In this document: one piece after another, positions 51,440 to 62,327 of the stretch
Position numbering within the stretch: the first letter of the stretch is position 1
How the letters are laid out: each line of letters opens with the position of its first letter
Assembly: GCF_000467185.1 (NCBI RefSeq)
Contig: NZ_BATM01000008.1
Span: forward strand, 1 to 64,000
Reading direction: 5' to 3'
DNA: 64,000 bases
Origin: Vibrio ezurae NBRC 102218
GTDB lineage: Bacteria; Pseudomonadota; Gammaproteobacteria; Enterobacterales; Vibrionaceae
Translations under genes and position numbers: made by a program
The notes under the pieces: model-generated
The model's database searches: none
What the model was told of the DNA's origin: nothing
The model's input: only the letters and a program-made list of their open reading frames with translations

Positions 51440-54295
51440 ATGAGCACACAATCAGAAGTACAACTAGAGAACGATCTCATTGCACAATTGAACACCTTTG
51501 GTTTTGAACCAGTGGTGATTGAAGATGCAACTGCACTCAAGGCTAACCTGAAGGTTCAGCTAGAGAGAGCTAATGATATAAGCCTAACTGATCGTGAGTT
51601 TGAAAATGTGCTCATAAGCCTTGAGAAGGGCAACATTTTCGATAAGTCTAAGCGATTACGAGGTAAGGTAGATGTGGTTCATGAGGACGGTACAGTTAGC
51701 TACCTGACTCTGCTGTTTACTGATACCTCGAAGAACATCTTCCAAGTAACGAACCAGATCACTATCCATGGTAAGTACGAGAATAGATACGATATAACCA
51801 TACTAGTGAATGGTTTGCCTTTGGTTCAGATTGAGCTGAAGCGCAGAGGCATTGAGATGGCTGAAGCATTCAACCAGATCAAGCGTTACGACAAGCATAC
51901 CTATGGTGCTGAGGGTGGACTGTTTAACTATGTCCAACTGTTCGTTATCTCCAATGGTGTTAATACCAAATACTTCTCAAACAACCGTGAGTTGTCATTC
52001 AAACAGACCTTCCATTGGACTGATGTAGAGAACCAGAAGATCAATGCTCTTCCTCAGTTTGCTGATGCGTTCCTGAACCAAGAACACCTGACTAAGATGC
52101 TGTCACGTTACATAGTGCAGAACGAGTCAGGTAAGTTCCTCATGGTTCTACGTCCGTACCAGTTCTATGCGGTCGAAGCCATTGTGAACCAAGTAGCTAC
52201 CACTAATAAGAATGGCTATATCTGGCACACAACAGGTAGCGGTAAAACACTTACTAGCTTCAAGACAGCTCAGCTTCTGACTCAGTTGGATGATGTAGAG
52301 CGAGTCCTATTTGTTGTGGATAGGAAAGATCTGGATTATCAGACAGCCAAAGAGTTCAATGCCTTCCTCAAAGGATGTGTTGATAGCACCGACAATACCA
52401 AGAGTTTATTGAACCAATTTCTAGGTAAAGCGGAGAAGGGCAAAGCAGTTAACGAGAACCGTAACTCTAAGCTAATTGTTACCACACTTCAGAAGCTTAA
52501 TAACCTCGTGACCAAGGGCCACTATAAAAAGCAGATCGAAGATATTGCCAACCAACGTATGGTGTTTATTTTTGATGAATGTCATCGAAGCCAGTTTGGT
52601 GAAACACACCAAAATTTGGTTGAGTTCTTTGGTAGAGCACAATTGTTTGGTTTTACCGGTACTCCGATCTTTGCTGACAACGCTACAGCCAAGAAGATAC
52701 AGAACCAAGGTGTTCAAAAGAGAACGACTAGAGACTTATTTGGTGAACGTTTGCATAGCTACGTTATTGTGGATGCCATTAGAGATGACAACGTACTTCC
52801 ATTTGCAATTGAGTATTACGGTAAGCTCAAACAGCGAGATACAGGCATAGACGTAGATGTAAGCAGCATTGATATCAGTGAGTTCTTCAGTTCACCTAAA
52901 CGGATCAGAAAGGTCTGTAAGCACCTCATTGGTATTCATCGACATAAAACTAAAGGTCAGTTTAATGCCATGCTGTGTGTGGCAAGTGTGCCCGATTTGA
53001 TCACTTACTACGACACCTTAAAAACATTAAAAGAAGAAGGACAACATAACCTCAATGTTGCCACTATCTACAGTTATGGGGTCAACGAAGAAGAAGAATA
53101 CGAAGTTGATATCAATATAAAAGGTGTTAATGAAGCCAGCGCCAAATACCATAGCCGAGATAAGCTAGATTCTTATATTGATGATTACAATCATCACTTT
53201 GGCACTTCTTATTCAACCAAAGACACCGACAGTTTTTATAACTACTACAAAGACATTGCCAAGCGCACTAAAGATGGTGAAGTTGATATCTTGCTGGTGG
53301 TGAATATGTTCTTAACCGGATTTGATGCGCCGGGATTGAACACCATTTATGTCGATAAAAACCTTAAATATCATGGTTTAGTGCAAGCCTTTTCTCGCAC
53401 TAACCGCTTAAATGGCACCGTGAAGTCGCACGGTAACGTGATGTGCTATCGCAACCTTAAACCACAAGCAGATGAAGCCTTTACCCTGTTCTCTAACAAG
53501 CAACCGATAGAGTACATAGAAGTCCCTGATCTTAATGGTTTAACCGAAGACTTTACCAAGGCTCTTGCAGCGTTAAAAGCTATTGTACCGGATGTGCAAA
53601 GTGTTGATGACCTGCCCAATGAAGACTTGCAAGCTGGGTTTGTAAAACAGTTTCGCATCTTGATGAGACTGAAGAACCAACTGGAAACTTTTAGTGATTT
53701 TGATATTGAAACTCTGGGTATCTCTGAGCAGGAATTTGTCGATTATGCGTCTAAGTATAGCGACCTTGCTAGAGAGCTGAAAAAAGGGCCAGCCGATAAA
53801 GAATCTATCCTAGACAATATCGACTTTGAACTTGAGTTGCTGCAACGAGATAACGTTAATGTTGGCTACATTCGTCACCTACTGCAAACCATGCTTGAAG
53901 AATCAAGCAAAGAAGCCCAAGGCAAAAAACGACAAGTGATTGCCAACCTGCTTGCGACAGAGCCCTCTTTGTACAGTAAACGTGAACTTATTGAAGGCTT
54001 TATTGAGAAGAGTATGCAAGGCATCGTTCAGGGCGAAGAATTTGATGAGTATATCGAGGAGCAAAAGCAAAAAGAGCTACAGCAGATTGTTCTAGAGGAG
54101 AATCTGGACACTGATAAGTTTAGCGAAATGATTATTGAACTCGAAAATGGTTTGGATGTTGAATGCCTGAAGTCCGATGATATTGCGCAGCTCACCACTG
54201 AAAAGATGACTTTCAGATCGAGAAGAACAATTCTTCCTCGGATCACGCAAAGACTGAAGAGTTTTGCTGATACTTTTGTGAGTGGCTTTCACTAA
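51440..54295 (+). CDS. hsdR: Type I restriction endonuclease subunit HsdR
   Basis: 951 residues from the ATG at 51440, 8 bp after hsdS; a longer frame from 51395 overlaps hsdS. The N-terminal PD-(D/E)xK nuclease shows QIELKRRG near residue 130. The SF2 translocase motor has Walker A TTGSGKT near 262, DECHRS near 378, and GFTGTPI. The C-terminal helical part (about 730-951) is the HsdM-contact region. ATP-dependent DNA translocation and cleavage of unmethylated DNA. All motor and nuclease motifs are intact. Codon use shifts after about 52.9 kb. Confidence 0.94.
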   Translation: MSTQSEVQLENDLIAQLNTFGFEPVVIEDATALKANLKVQLERANDISLTDREFENVLISLEKGNIFDKSKRLRGKVDVVHEDGTVSYLTLLFTDTSKNIFQVTNQITIHGKYENRYDITILVNGLPLVQIELKRRGIEMAEAFNQIKRYDKHTYGAEGGLFNYVQLFVISNGVNTKYFSNNRELSFKQTFHWTDVENQKINALPQFADAFLNQEHLTKMLSRYIVQNESGKFLMVLRPYQFYAVEAIVNQVATTNKNGYIWHTTGSGKTLTSFKTAQLLTQLDDVERVLFVVDRKDLDYQTAKEFNAFLKGCVDSTDNTKSLLNQFLGKAEKGKAVNENRNSKLIVTTLQKLNNLVTKGHYKKQIEDIANQRMVFIFDECHRSQFGETHQNLVEFFGRAQLFGFTGTPIFADNATAKKIQNQGVQKRTTRDLFGERLHSYVIVDAIRDDNVLPFAIEYYGKLKQRDTGIDVDVSSIDISEFFSSPKRIRKVCKHLIGIHRHKTKGQFNAMLCVASVPDLITYYDTLKTLKEEGQHNLNVATIYSYGVNEEEEYEVDINIKGVNEASAKYHSRDKLDSYIDDYNHHFGTSYSTKDTDSFYNYYKDIAKRTKDGEVDILLVVNMFLTGFDAPGLNTIYVDKNLKYHGLVQAFSRTNRLNGTVKSHGNVMCYRNLKPQADEAFTLFSNKQPIEYIEVPDLNGLTEDFTKALAALKAIVPDVQSVDDLPNEDLQAGFVKQFRILMRLKNQLETFSDFDIETLGISEQEFVDYASKYSDLARELKKGPADKESILDNIDFELELLQRDNVNVGYIRHLLQTMLEESSKEAQGKKRQVIANLLATEPSLYSKRELIEGFIEKSMQGIVQGEEFDEYIEEQKQKELQQIVLEENLDTDKFSEMIIELENGLDVECLKSDDIAQLTTEKMTFRSRRTILPRITQRLKSFADTFVSGFH

Positions 54296-54429
54296 TATCT
54301 TGTTATTCTGGTTGTTCTATTTATGTCGATGAAAATATTTTAGGCTGTGAAAAGTATAAAATTGTTGGTCGCTAGAGATGTCCTGATCTCTCCCTTTCCC
54401 TTCATAGGGAAGACGTACTATTAACCATT

Positions 54430-54484
54430 AAGCCTTGTAGTAAAGCACTCATGCAAAGGAGTCATACCGCAAGGCTTTTTATTT
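54430..54484 (+). terminator. Probable terminator after hsdR
   Basis: AAGCCTTG (54430-54437) and CAAGGCTT (54470-54477) with a T-rich tail (TTTTTATTTT). The loop of 32 nt is long. The stem sequence resembles the one after torA. Confidence 0.5.
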
Positions 54485-54494
54485 TAACAAGTCA

Positions 54495-54524
54495 GAATGA
54501 CCCGTTATTTAGTACGATTGCTAT
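54495..54524 (-). repeat. Dispersed repeat copy b (left bracket of SDR/AraC module)
   Basis: Reverse complement of this 30 bp matches 56523-56552 at 27 of 30 positions (core CAATCGTA, then TAAATAACGGGT). It lies 5 bp beyond the SDR stop codon, in inverted orientation relative to copy c. Beyond this part the two copies diverge. Confidence 0.75.
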
Positions 54525-54529
54525 CAAGG

Positions 54530-55477
54530 CTACAGCGCGAATTCAAGCCCTGTTTGTTGCTCTGATAGTGTCCATAGTTTCTCGGCGCTGGCTTTATCTT
54601 GCACAAAAGATTCTATTTCACGCTGATCAACCGCTCCCACCCAGTGGTTAAATCCTGTTGGGCCATGGTAGGCTCGTTCTGATAAGTTATCTTGTGTGGC
54701 GCACATCAATTCTGGGTATGCGCCTTTTTCAGCGGATTGTACAATCGGAGTCATTGCCATTAATGAAAACGCAATGCGTGTGATGCCGTTGGCTTTGTTA
54801 TTGATTAATGATGTTTTTGAAGCGCCTGGGTGACACACATACACTTGTACGTTTTTGCTTGCCTGTTTGATTCGGTTTTGCAGTTCATAGCCAAACATCA
54901 TTTGCGCTAATTTGCTATGACAATAGGTATGGTTAGGGTGGTAGTTGTTATCCCAGTTCATATCATCAAATTGAATTTTCTTGATGCCCATTTTATAGCC
55001 TTCGCTACCGACCACTACGATACGACCATGACTTTCATCAATGCGTTTAAACAACAAACCACACAGCAAGAAATGTCCATAGTGATTCACTCCTAGGTGA
55101 CTTTCAAAGCCGTCTGCGGTCAACTCTTGTGTTGCGACTTGAGCAATAGCGCCATTGCAAATTAGTCCGTCAATGCGGGATACCTGTTCAAGAATTTGCG
55201 TTGCGCCATGGCGGACAGAATCAAGTTTCGCGAGATCTAGGGTAATAAAGCTGATATCAGCATCGGCCCCTAATTGCTGTTTTAGCGCTTCGACTGCAAC
55301 TTGTGATTTTGCAGGATTACGATTCAACATAACCACTTTAGCCCCTTTCGATAGCAAGATGCGCGACGCTTCAAATCCAGCGCCAGTATTCGCACCTGTG
55401 ATTAAATAGGTTTTGCCTTTTTGTGAGGCCATCAGTTCTGGAGTCCAACCTTTAGGGCCAAATTGTTTGATTGTCAT
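54530..55477 (-). CDS. Short-chain dehydrogenase (retinol-dehydrogenase-like)
   Basis: 315 residues from the ATG at 55477 (MTIKQF); an in-frame start at 55573 would run into the promoter. NAD(P) motif TGANTGAGFEASRILL lies near residue 24, NGAIAQ marks the beta-strand, and catalytic YCHSK is near residue 177. The length and order resemble WW-oxidoreductase/retinol-dehydrogenase-type SDRs. Divergent from an AraC regulator that probably controls it. Substrate unknown. Confidence 0.85.
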   Translation of the reverse strand: MTIKQFGPKGWTPELMASQKGKTYLITGANTGAGFEASRILLSKGAKVVMLNRNPAKSQVAVEALKQQLGADADISFITLDLAKLDSVRHGATQILEQVSRIDGLICNGAIAQVATQELTADGFESHLGVNHYGHFLLCGLLFKRIDESHGRIVVVGSEGYKMGIKKIQFDDMNWDNNYHPNHTYCHSKLAQMMFGYELQNRIKQASKNVQVYVCHPGASKTSLINNKANGITRIAFSLMAMTPIVQSAEKGAYPELMCATQDNLSERAYHGPTGFNHWVGAVDQREIESFVQDKASAEKLWTLSEQQTGLEFAL

Positions 55478-55644
55478 TTTAAACACCTTATCAGCGACAG
55501 TAGTTATGGAATTTGCAAACCGTTTGCTACGGTAGTAATCTTTTCTGGAACTAACTATAACTATCAATCGCATTGCTAAATAGGCGCTATACTCTTTAAA
55601 ATATGCCTATTTGTATCTTTTTTGTTTATTTGGGTGGTAAGGGT

Positions 55645-56538
55645 ATGATGAAGAATGAAATAAAAATGCGCTTAAAAAACCGGCTAAAAGACGATGGTTT
55701 GCATGAGACCGGAATCAAAGGAGTGCGCCTGTTTAAGGTTTCAGAATCCATTCAATGTGCACCAGCGGTTTATGAACCGACAGTGATTGCGATTTTAAGT
55801 GGCAGTAAAGAAGCGATTTTGGATGGTCAAAAACACATTTATGACAACGAAAAATATATGTGCTGCACTATGTCATTACCTGTAGAGGCAGGAACGCCTA
55901 ATGCATCACCTGAGGATCCGCTACTTGGCGTATCCATTACCCTTGATAGCAAAATGATGACGGAACTTGCTCTGGAGATGGAAAATATATCGGGAGCCAT
56001 TAAGAAAACAAAGGCCAGCGAGTTGCCCAAAGGATTGTCTTTTGCTTCGTGGGATAACGCATTTTCTGATGCACTATGGCGTTTACTTCAACTGGAGGAT
56101 AATTCGGTGGACAGCGCAATGTTGGGTGAGGGGCGTTTGCGTGAGTTGTATTATGCGGTGTTAAAAGGGGAGGCGGGCGAGTCCGTCAGACGCTCTTTTG
56201 GTGTGGGGAACGAAATTGCTCGCTCTATCGAGTATTTATCACATCGCCTTGATCAAAGCGTAACGATTGATGAGCTAGCCTCTAAAGTAGGAATGAGCCG
56301 CGCGGTGTTTCACCGTAAGTTTAAGCAAGCAACGTCATTGTCACCCATCCAATTTATGAAATCGATGCGCTTAAACAATGCCGCAATGAATATCGCAACA
56401 GGAATGAACGTGAATCAGGCAGCGATGAGCGTAGGCTACGTCAGTTCATCTCAGTTCAGTCGTGAATTTAAACGATTATATGGTCAGTCCCCCAAGCAGT
56501 GGATCTCCTCTCAAGGGCATTTATACCAATCGTATTAA
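55645..56538 (+). CDS. AraC-family regulator (AraC_N type, YqhC-like)
   Basis: 297 residues from the ATG at 55645 (an ATG follows at 55648; an in-frame start at 55603 is less likely). The N-terminal cupin-like AraC_N domain includes YEPTVIAILSGSKEAILDG. Two C-terminal helix-turn-helix motifs follow (VTIDELASKVGMSRAVFHRKF, cited in part, and VNQAAMSVGYVSSSQFSREF). YqhC, a relative, regulates an aldehyde reductase, so control of the adjacent SDR is likely. Its last five codons lie inside the dispersed repeat. Confidence 0.88.
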   Translation: MMKNEIKMRLKNRLKDDGLHETGIKGVRLFKVSESIQCAPAVYEPTVIAILSGSKEAILDGQKHIYDNEKYMCCTMSLPVEAGTPNASPEDPLLGVSITLDSKMMTELALEMENISGAIKKTKASELPKGLSFASWDNAFSDALWRLLQLEDNSVDSAMLGEGRLRELYYAVLKGEAGESVRRSFGVGNEIARSIEYLSHRLDQSVTIDELASKVGMSRAVFHRKFKQATSLSPIQFMKSMRLNNAAMNIATGMNVNQAAMSVGYVSSSQFSREFKRLYGQSPKQWISSQGHLYQSY

Positions 56539-56604
56539 ATAACGGGTTATTCGAGCATTTTTGTTGAGTTATTTCTGGTCACTGAATGGGTGTGATTGGA
56601 ATTA
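56523..56604 (+). repeat. Dispersed MITE-like repeat, most complete copy (copy c)
   Basis: About 82 bp. The ends form an imperfect inverted repeat: ATACCAATCGT on the left and GTGTGATTGGAATTA on the right. It begins within the 3' coding end of the AraC gene and supplies its stop codon. Its left 30 bp recur inverted at 54495-54524 and its right half recurs near 41-78. No transposase is encoded. Confidence 0.7.
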
Positions 56605-56628
56605 GGCATATTAACGTAACGTGAAAGC

Positions 56629-56667
56629 AAAAAAAAAGCCGACCACGAAAAAGCGTGCGATCGGCTT
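56629..56667 (-). terminator. Minus-strand terminator downstream of cmoA
   Basis: AAGCCGA and TCGGCTT pair, with CACG/CGTG inside. On the minus strand nine T follow the stem, so it ends a leftward transcript, presumably that of cmoA about 300 bp upstream. Confidence 0.85.
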
Positions 56668-56834
56668 GTATTCTTGTGAACAAGTACAACGTTCACTAAC
56701 AACGTCAGTTGGCTAGGTGATCCTTGGCTTAAAAGGATCAGTTTCCTTATGCACTATGCGTGCCAACTTTTGATTATAGCTAGTAACCTTTTGTTATATA
56801 AGGTTAAAGTTTTAAATGAAAACACTTTTCGCAT

Positions 56835-56855
56835 ATTGCATTTGCAAAATGCAAT
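56835..56855. repeat. 21-bp palindrome
   Basis: ATTGCATTT and AAATGCAAT arms are perfect around GCA. It lies in the cmoA 3' region. It may be a regulator site or a structured 3' UTR element; no function is known to me. Confidence 0.5.
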
Positions 56856-56951
56856 GAAACTTTGATATTTGCATGTGTGCTTTCTTGCATACATTATGTA
56901 CAGTGCGTTTATTCTTCTGGTTTCATTAGTGCGATTATCCAATCGTACGCT

Positions 56952-57995
<1,044 letters not shown>

Positions 57996-59771
57996 ATGCG
58001 TAGCCATTATTGTGGTCAACTGAACAAGTCCCTTGCAGGACAAACTGTAGAACTTTGCGGTTGGGTAAACCGTCGCCGTGATTTAGGCGGCCTTATTTTT
58101 ATCGATATGCGAGATCGCGAAGGTATCGTTCAAGTCGTTGTTGACCCGGATATGGCGCAGGCACATGAAGTGGCAAGCCAACTACGTAACGAATTTTGCA
58201 TCAAGTTAACTGGCGAAGTGCGTGTTCGCCCTGACAGTCAAGTCAACAAAGACATGACAACGGGTGAAGTTGAAGTTATCTGTAAAGATCTGGAAATCAT
58301 CAACCGTGCTGACGTTCTGCCATTGGATTTCAACCAAACAAACACGGAAGAACAACGTCTAAAATACCGTTACCTTGATTTGCGTCGCCCTGAAATGAGC
58401 GATCGCATTAAACTGCGTGCGAAAGCGTCTAGCTACGTACGTCGTTTCCTTGATGACAATGGTTTCCTAGACATTGAGACGCCAGTACTAACAAAAGCAA
58501 CACCAGAAGGTGCTCGCGATTACTTAGTACCAAGCCGCGTGCAAAAGGGCAGTTTCTATGCGCTTCCTCAGTCACCACAGCTGTTTAAACAATTGCTGAT
58601 GATGTCTGGTTTTGACCGTTATTACCAAATCGTAAAATGTTTCCGTGATGAAGATTTACGTGCAGATCGTCAACCTGAATTTACTCAGATTGATATCGAA
58701 ACTTCATTTATGAGCGCTGACCAAGTCCGTGCCAAAACAGAAGAAATGGTACACGGCATGTGGAAAGATCTTCTAAACGTTGATCTTGGCCAATTCCCTA
58801 CCATGCCATTTAGCGAAGCGATTCGTCGTTTTGGTTCTGATAAACCCGATCTACGTAACCCACTTGAGCTTGTTGACGTTGCAGACATTTTAAAAGACGT
58901 TGAATTTAAAGTCTTTGCTGGTCCTGCTAACGACGAAAAAGGCCGCGTTGCGGTTATTCGTGTACCGGGTGGCGCTAAGCTCACTCGTAAACAAATTGAC
59001 GGCTACGCTGAATTTGTTGGTATCTACGGCGCGAAAGGTTTGGCATGGATGAAAGTGAACGACCGTGCTGCAGGCATGGAAGGCATTCAATCTCCAGTTG
59101 CTAAGTTCTTAAATGAAGAAGTGATCAACGGCATTCTTGAGCGCACTGGCGCAGAGTCTGGCGATATCATTCTATTTGGCGCAGATAAAGCGAACGTTGT
59201 GGCAGAAGCAATGGGCGCATTGCGTTTGAAAGTGGGTATCGATCTAGAGATCACTGACCTATCGGCTTGGAAACCATTGTGGGTTGTTGACTTCCCAATG
59301 TTTGAAGAAGACGGTGAAGGTAACTTGCATGCGATGCACCACCCATTTACTTCTCCACTGGGCATCACCGCGCAACAGCTGAAAGAAAACCCGGCAGCGG
59401 CAAACTCAAATGCTTACGACATGGTTATTAATGGCTATGAAGTGGGTGGCGGTTCTGTACGTATCCATAATGCAGAAATGCAAGCGGCAGTATTTGATAT
59501 CTTGGGTATTGATGCACAAGAGCAGCAACTTAAATTTGGCTTCTTACTAGAGGCACTTAAGTACGGCACGCCTCCTCACGCAGGTCTGGCATTCGGTCTT
59601 GACCGTTTGGTGATGCTACTTTGTGGCACAGAAAACATTCGTGACGTGATTGCATTCCCTAAAACGACGACGGCGTCTTGTCTACTGACGGATGCGCCAA
59701 GTCTTGCTAACCCTGCGGCTCTTGAAGAGTTGGCGATTGCGGTTAAGGTTGCTAAAAAAGACAGCGAATAA
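57996..59771 (+). CDS. aspS: Aspartyl-tRNA synthetase
   Basis: 591 residues, full-length bacterial type. The N-terminal OB-fold anticodon-binding domain (1-105; [20 protein letters not shown], cited in part) is followed by the class II core: motif 2 in [18 protein letters not shown] and motif 3 in [13 protein letters not shown]. The GAD insertion domain lies at about 290-420. Strongly host-biased codons. Ends before a terminator at 59793-59820. Confidence 0.98.
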   Translation: MRSHYCGQLNKSLAGQTVELCGWVNRRRDLGGLIFIDMRDREGIVQVVVDPDMAQAHEVASQLRNEFCIKLTGEVRVRPDSQVNKDMTTGEVEVICKDLEIINRADVLPLDFNQTNTEEQRLKYRYLDLRRPEMSDRIKLRAKASSYVRRFLDDNGFLDIETPVLTKATPEGARDYLVPSRVQKGSFYALPQSPQLFKQLLMMSGFDRYYQIVKCFRDEDLRADRQPEFTQIDIETSFMSADQVRAKTEEMVHGMWKDLLNVDLGQFPTMPFSEAIRRFGSDKPDLRNPLELVDVADILKDVEFKVFAGPANDEKGRVAVIRVPGGAKLTRKQIDGYAEFVGIYGAKGLAWMKVNDRAAGMEGIQSPVAKFLNEEVINGILERTGAESGDIILFGADKANVVAEAMGALRLKVGIDLEITDLSAWKPLWVVDFPMFEEDGEGNLHAMHHPFTSPLGITAQQLKENPAAANSNAYDMVINGYEVGGGSVRIHNAEMQAAVFDILGIDAQEQQLKFGFLLEALKYGTPPHAGLAFGLDRLVMLLCGTENIRDVIAFPKTTTASCLLTDAPSLANPAALEELAIAVKVAKKDSE

Positions 59772-59792
59772 CGCTTGTTGATCAATAAGTCT

Positions 59793-59820
59793 AAACTCCC
59801 GCTCTAGTGCGGGAGTTTTT
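59793..59820 (+). terminator. Terminator after aspS
   Basis: AAACTCCCGC and GCGGGAGTTT pair around TCTAGT, followed by T. Lies between aspS and ruvC. Confidence 0.9.
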
Positions 59821-59841
59821 GTTTGAGGGAGAGAAACATTC

Positions 59842-60363
59842 ATGACGATTATTTTAGGCATTGATCCGGGGTCGCGAATTACCGGATACGGTGTGATTCG
59901 TCAAAATGGCCGTCATTTGCATTATCTAGGCAGTGGCTGTATCCGCATGTCAGAAAAAGCCTTGCCGGGTCGACTAAAGCAAATTTATGCCGGTGTCAGT
60001 GAGATCATCACTCAGTTTAAGCCGGACGTGTTTGCCATTGAACAAGTGTTTATGTCTAAAAATGCCGATTCTGCGCTCAAACTCGGACAAGCTCGGGGCA
60101 GTGCAATTGTGGCTGCGGTGAATGCGGATCTTGAAGTGTATGAATACGCAGCAAGACTTATCAAGCAAGCGGTTGTTGGGACAGGTGGCGCTGACAAAGC
60201 GCAGGTGCAACACATGGTGCAGCAAATGCTAAAATTACCTGCAAAACCTCAAGCTGATGCGGCCGATGCCTTAGGTGTTGCCATTTGTCATGCCAATACG
60301 AATAAAACCTTGATTGCTTTAGCAGGCAAAGCCACGTCAGCACGACGAGGCAGATACCGTTAA
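59842..60363 (+). CDS. ruvC: RuvC, Holliday junction resolvase
   Basis: 173 residues. The four acidic catalytic residues are visible: D7 in [13 protein letters not shown]66-type in FAIEQVF, and the pair in [12 protein letters not shown] near 138-141. It cleaves Holliday junctions during recombination and repair. ruvA follows after 77 bp, so ruvC and ruvAB may be partly separate transcripts. Confidence 0.97.
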   Translation: MTIILGIDPGSRITGYGVIRQNGRHLHYLGSGCIRMSEKALPGRLKQIYAGVSEIITQFKPDVFAIEQVFMSKNADSALKLGQARGSAIVAAVNADLEVYEYAARLIKQAVVGTGGADKAQVQHMVQQMLKLPAKPQADAADALGVAICHANTNKTLIALAGKATSARRGRYR

Positions 60364-60440
60364 TTGATGCAGAGTACTGGCTATCCGTCCAGTTATTTAT
60401 TATCATCAATATCATTGCAAACCGTTATTGGAATAAGACC

Positions 60441-61055
60441 GTGATTGGACGTCTACGTGGAACCCTTATCGAAAAACAACCTCCTGAATTACTTATTGAA
60501 GTAGGGGGTGTTGGCTATGAAGTACAAATGCCAATGAGTTGTTTCTACGAGCTGCCTGAGGTAGGCCAAGAAGCCATTATTTATACTCACTTTGTGGTGC
60601 GCGAAGACGCACAATTGCTGTATGGCTTCAACAGCGTCAGTGAACGAGCGCTGTTTCGTGAAGTGATTAAAGCCAATGGCGTTGGCCCTAAATTAGGGCT
60701 TGGGATCTTATCGGGTATGACGGCAAGTCAGTTTGTGAGTTGCGTAGAAAATGAAGATATTTCTACCTTAGTGAAACTACCGGGCGTAGGTAAGAAGACC
60801 GCAGAACGTCTAGTGGTCGAAATGAAAGACCGCTTGAAAGGCTGGGGTGCAGGTGATTTATTTACGCCAGCGACGGATGCCGCGCCTGCGGACAATCACT
60901 TGTCAAACGATCAAAGTGCGGTGGATGAGGCGGTCAGCGCATTGTTAGCCCTTGGCTATAAACCGCAAATGGCCTCAAAAGCGATTTCGCAAATTGCGAA
61001 GCCAGATATGACCAGTGAAGCCCTAATCAAAGAAGCTCTTCGAGCTATGGTGTAA
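60441..61055 (+). CDS. ruvA: RuvA, Holliday junction DNA-binding subunit
   Basis: 204 residues. The start is GTG at 60441. OB-fold N-terminus ([27 protein letters not shown], cited in part), two helix-hairpin-helix motifs ([17 protein letters not shown] and [21 protein letters not shown]) and a C-terminal RuvB-contact domain. Tetramers hold the junction for RuvB. ruvB starts 3 bp after the stop. Confidence 0.97.
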   Translation: MIGRLRGTLIEKQPPELLIEVGGVGYEVQMPMSCFYELPEVGQEAIIYTHFVVREDAQLLYGFNSVSERALFREVIKANGVGPKLGLGILSGMTASQFVSCVENEDISTLVKLPGVGKKTAERLVVEMKDRLKGWGAGDLFTPATDAAPADNHLSNDQSAVDEAVSALLALGYKPQMASKAISQIAKPDMTSEALIKEALRAMV

Positions 61056-61058
61056 TGG

Positions 61059-62069
61059 ATGATTGAAGCAGACCGACTGATCGCGCCTGACAACCCAACG
61101 TTTAAAGACGAAGAGGCGGTCGATAGAGCGATTCGCCCTAAAAAATTAGAAGATTACCAAGGTCAGGATCATGTTCGTGGTCAGATGGAAATATTCATCA
61201 AAGCGGCGCAAATGCGAAATGAAGCGCTGGATCATTTGTTGATCTTTGGACCGCCGGGGTTAGGGAAAACCACCCTTGCTAATATTGTTGCCAATGAGAT
61301 GGATGTTAATATTCGCACCACCTCAGGACCGGTGTTAGAAAAAGCAGGTGATTTAGCCGCGCTACTGACTAACCTTGAAGAGAACGACGTCCTGTTCATC
61401 GATGAAATACACCGCTTAAGCCCAATGGTGGAAGAAGTGCTGTATCCAGCGATGGAAGATTATCAGTTAGATATCATGATAGGAGAGGGGCCAGCGGCGC
61501 GCTCTATCAAGATTGATTTGCCACCTTTTACCTTAATTGGCGCAACGACACGCGCAGGTTCACTGACCTCACCACTTCGTGATCGCTTCGGCATTACACA
61601 ACGTCTGGAATACTATAAGGTCGAAGATCTGCAACATATTGTTCAGCGCAGCTCAGATTGTTTAAATCTATCTATGGAGTCACAAGGGGCACTGGAAATC
61701 GCTCGACGTGCTCGCGGCACTCCTCGTATTGCAAACCGACTGTTAAGACGAGTTCGAGACTATGCTGAAGTAAAAAGCGATGGTCATATCGACTCGGACA
61801 TCGCAGATAAAGCCCTCGACATGCTCGATGTTGACAGTTTGGGCTTTGATTACATGGACAGAAAACTGCTGTTAGCCATTATTGAGAAGTTTAATGGTGG
61901 GCCAGTTGGTTTAGATAATATGGCAGCGGCTATTGGTGAAGAGAAAGACACCATTGAAGACGTATTAGAGCCTTATTTAATTCAACAAGGTTATCTGCAA
62001 AGAACACCAAGAGGGCGAATTGTAACAGATCGCGCTTATTTGCATTTTGGCTTCGATTTGAAAGATTAA
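61059..62069 (+). CDS. ruvB: RuvB, Holliday junction branch-migration motor
   Basis: 336 residues. AAA+ ATPase: Walker [13 protein letters not shown] near residue 65, Walker B FIDEIHRL, sensor GATTRAGSL and sensor 2 [13 protein letters not shown]. The C-terminal winged helix contacts DNA. Forms hexameric rings with RuvA. Followed by a GC-rich terminator stem at 62079-62103. Confidence 0.98.
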   Translation: MIEADRLIAPDNPTFKDEEAVDRAIRPKKLEDYQGQDHVRGQMEIFIKAAQMRNEALDHLLIFGPPGLGKTTLANIVANEMDVNIRTTSGPVLEKAGDLAALLTNLEENDVLFIDEIHRLSPMVEEVLYPAMEDYQLDIMIGEGPAARSIKIDLPPFTLIGATTRAGSLTSPLRDRFGITQRLEYYKVEDLQHIVQRSSDCLNLSMESQGALEIARRARGTPRIANRLLRRVRDYAEVKSDGHIDSDIADKALDMLDVDSLGFDYMDRKLLLAIIEKFNGGPVGLDNMAAAIGEEKDTIEDVLEPYLIQQGYLQRTPRGRIVTDRAYLHFGFDLKD

Positions 62070-62078
62070 TATTAAGTT

Positions 62079-62103
62079 AAGGAGGTGTGACCTCCTTTTC
62101 TTT
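62079..62103 (+). terminator. Terminator after ruvB
   Basis: AAGGAGGT and ACCTCCTT pair around GTG, followed by a T-rich tail (TTCTTT). Confidence 0.85.
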
Positions 62104-62192
62104 ATCCAACCATTCTTTAATTACATATTTTAACATTGCTGGCAAAACCTCCCATCTACGTATAATAAAAACGCTTTTTCAATTCATTATTC

Positions 62193-62206
62193 TTGATTTA
62201 TATCAA
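62193..62206. promoter_or_regulatory. Perfect FNR box upstream of cydA
   Basis: TTGATTTATATCAA is an exact match to TTGAT-N4-ATCAA. It lies about 410 bp before the cydA start. FNR and ArcA control cyd in enterics, so oxygen-responsive control is expected here. Confidence 0.8.
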
Positions 62207-62294
62207 GGTAATTTTCTTAAATAAAGCCTTTGAAACCAACGGCCTAAACCTATACTATACCCACCGGATATATTAGAGGATGCTTAACAAATGT

Positions 62295-62327
62295 TTAATT
62301 ATTAATTATCAGTGTATTAATAATTAA
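62295..62327. repeat. 12-bp-arm AT-rich inverted repeat in the cydA leader
   Basis: TTAATTATTAAT and ATTAATAATTAA pair around a 9-nt loop. Could be an ArcA-like region (TTAAT repeats) or a leader hairpin. AT-rich arms make chance symmetry more likely. Confidence 0.5.

Noticed and set aside
56754..56942. 62-codon minus-strand frame between AraC and cmoA
   Set aside because: Covers a palindrome and AT-rich DNA, lacks a ribosome-binding site, unlike any protein I know.
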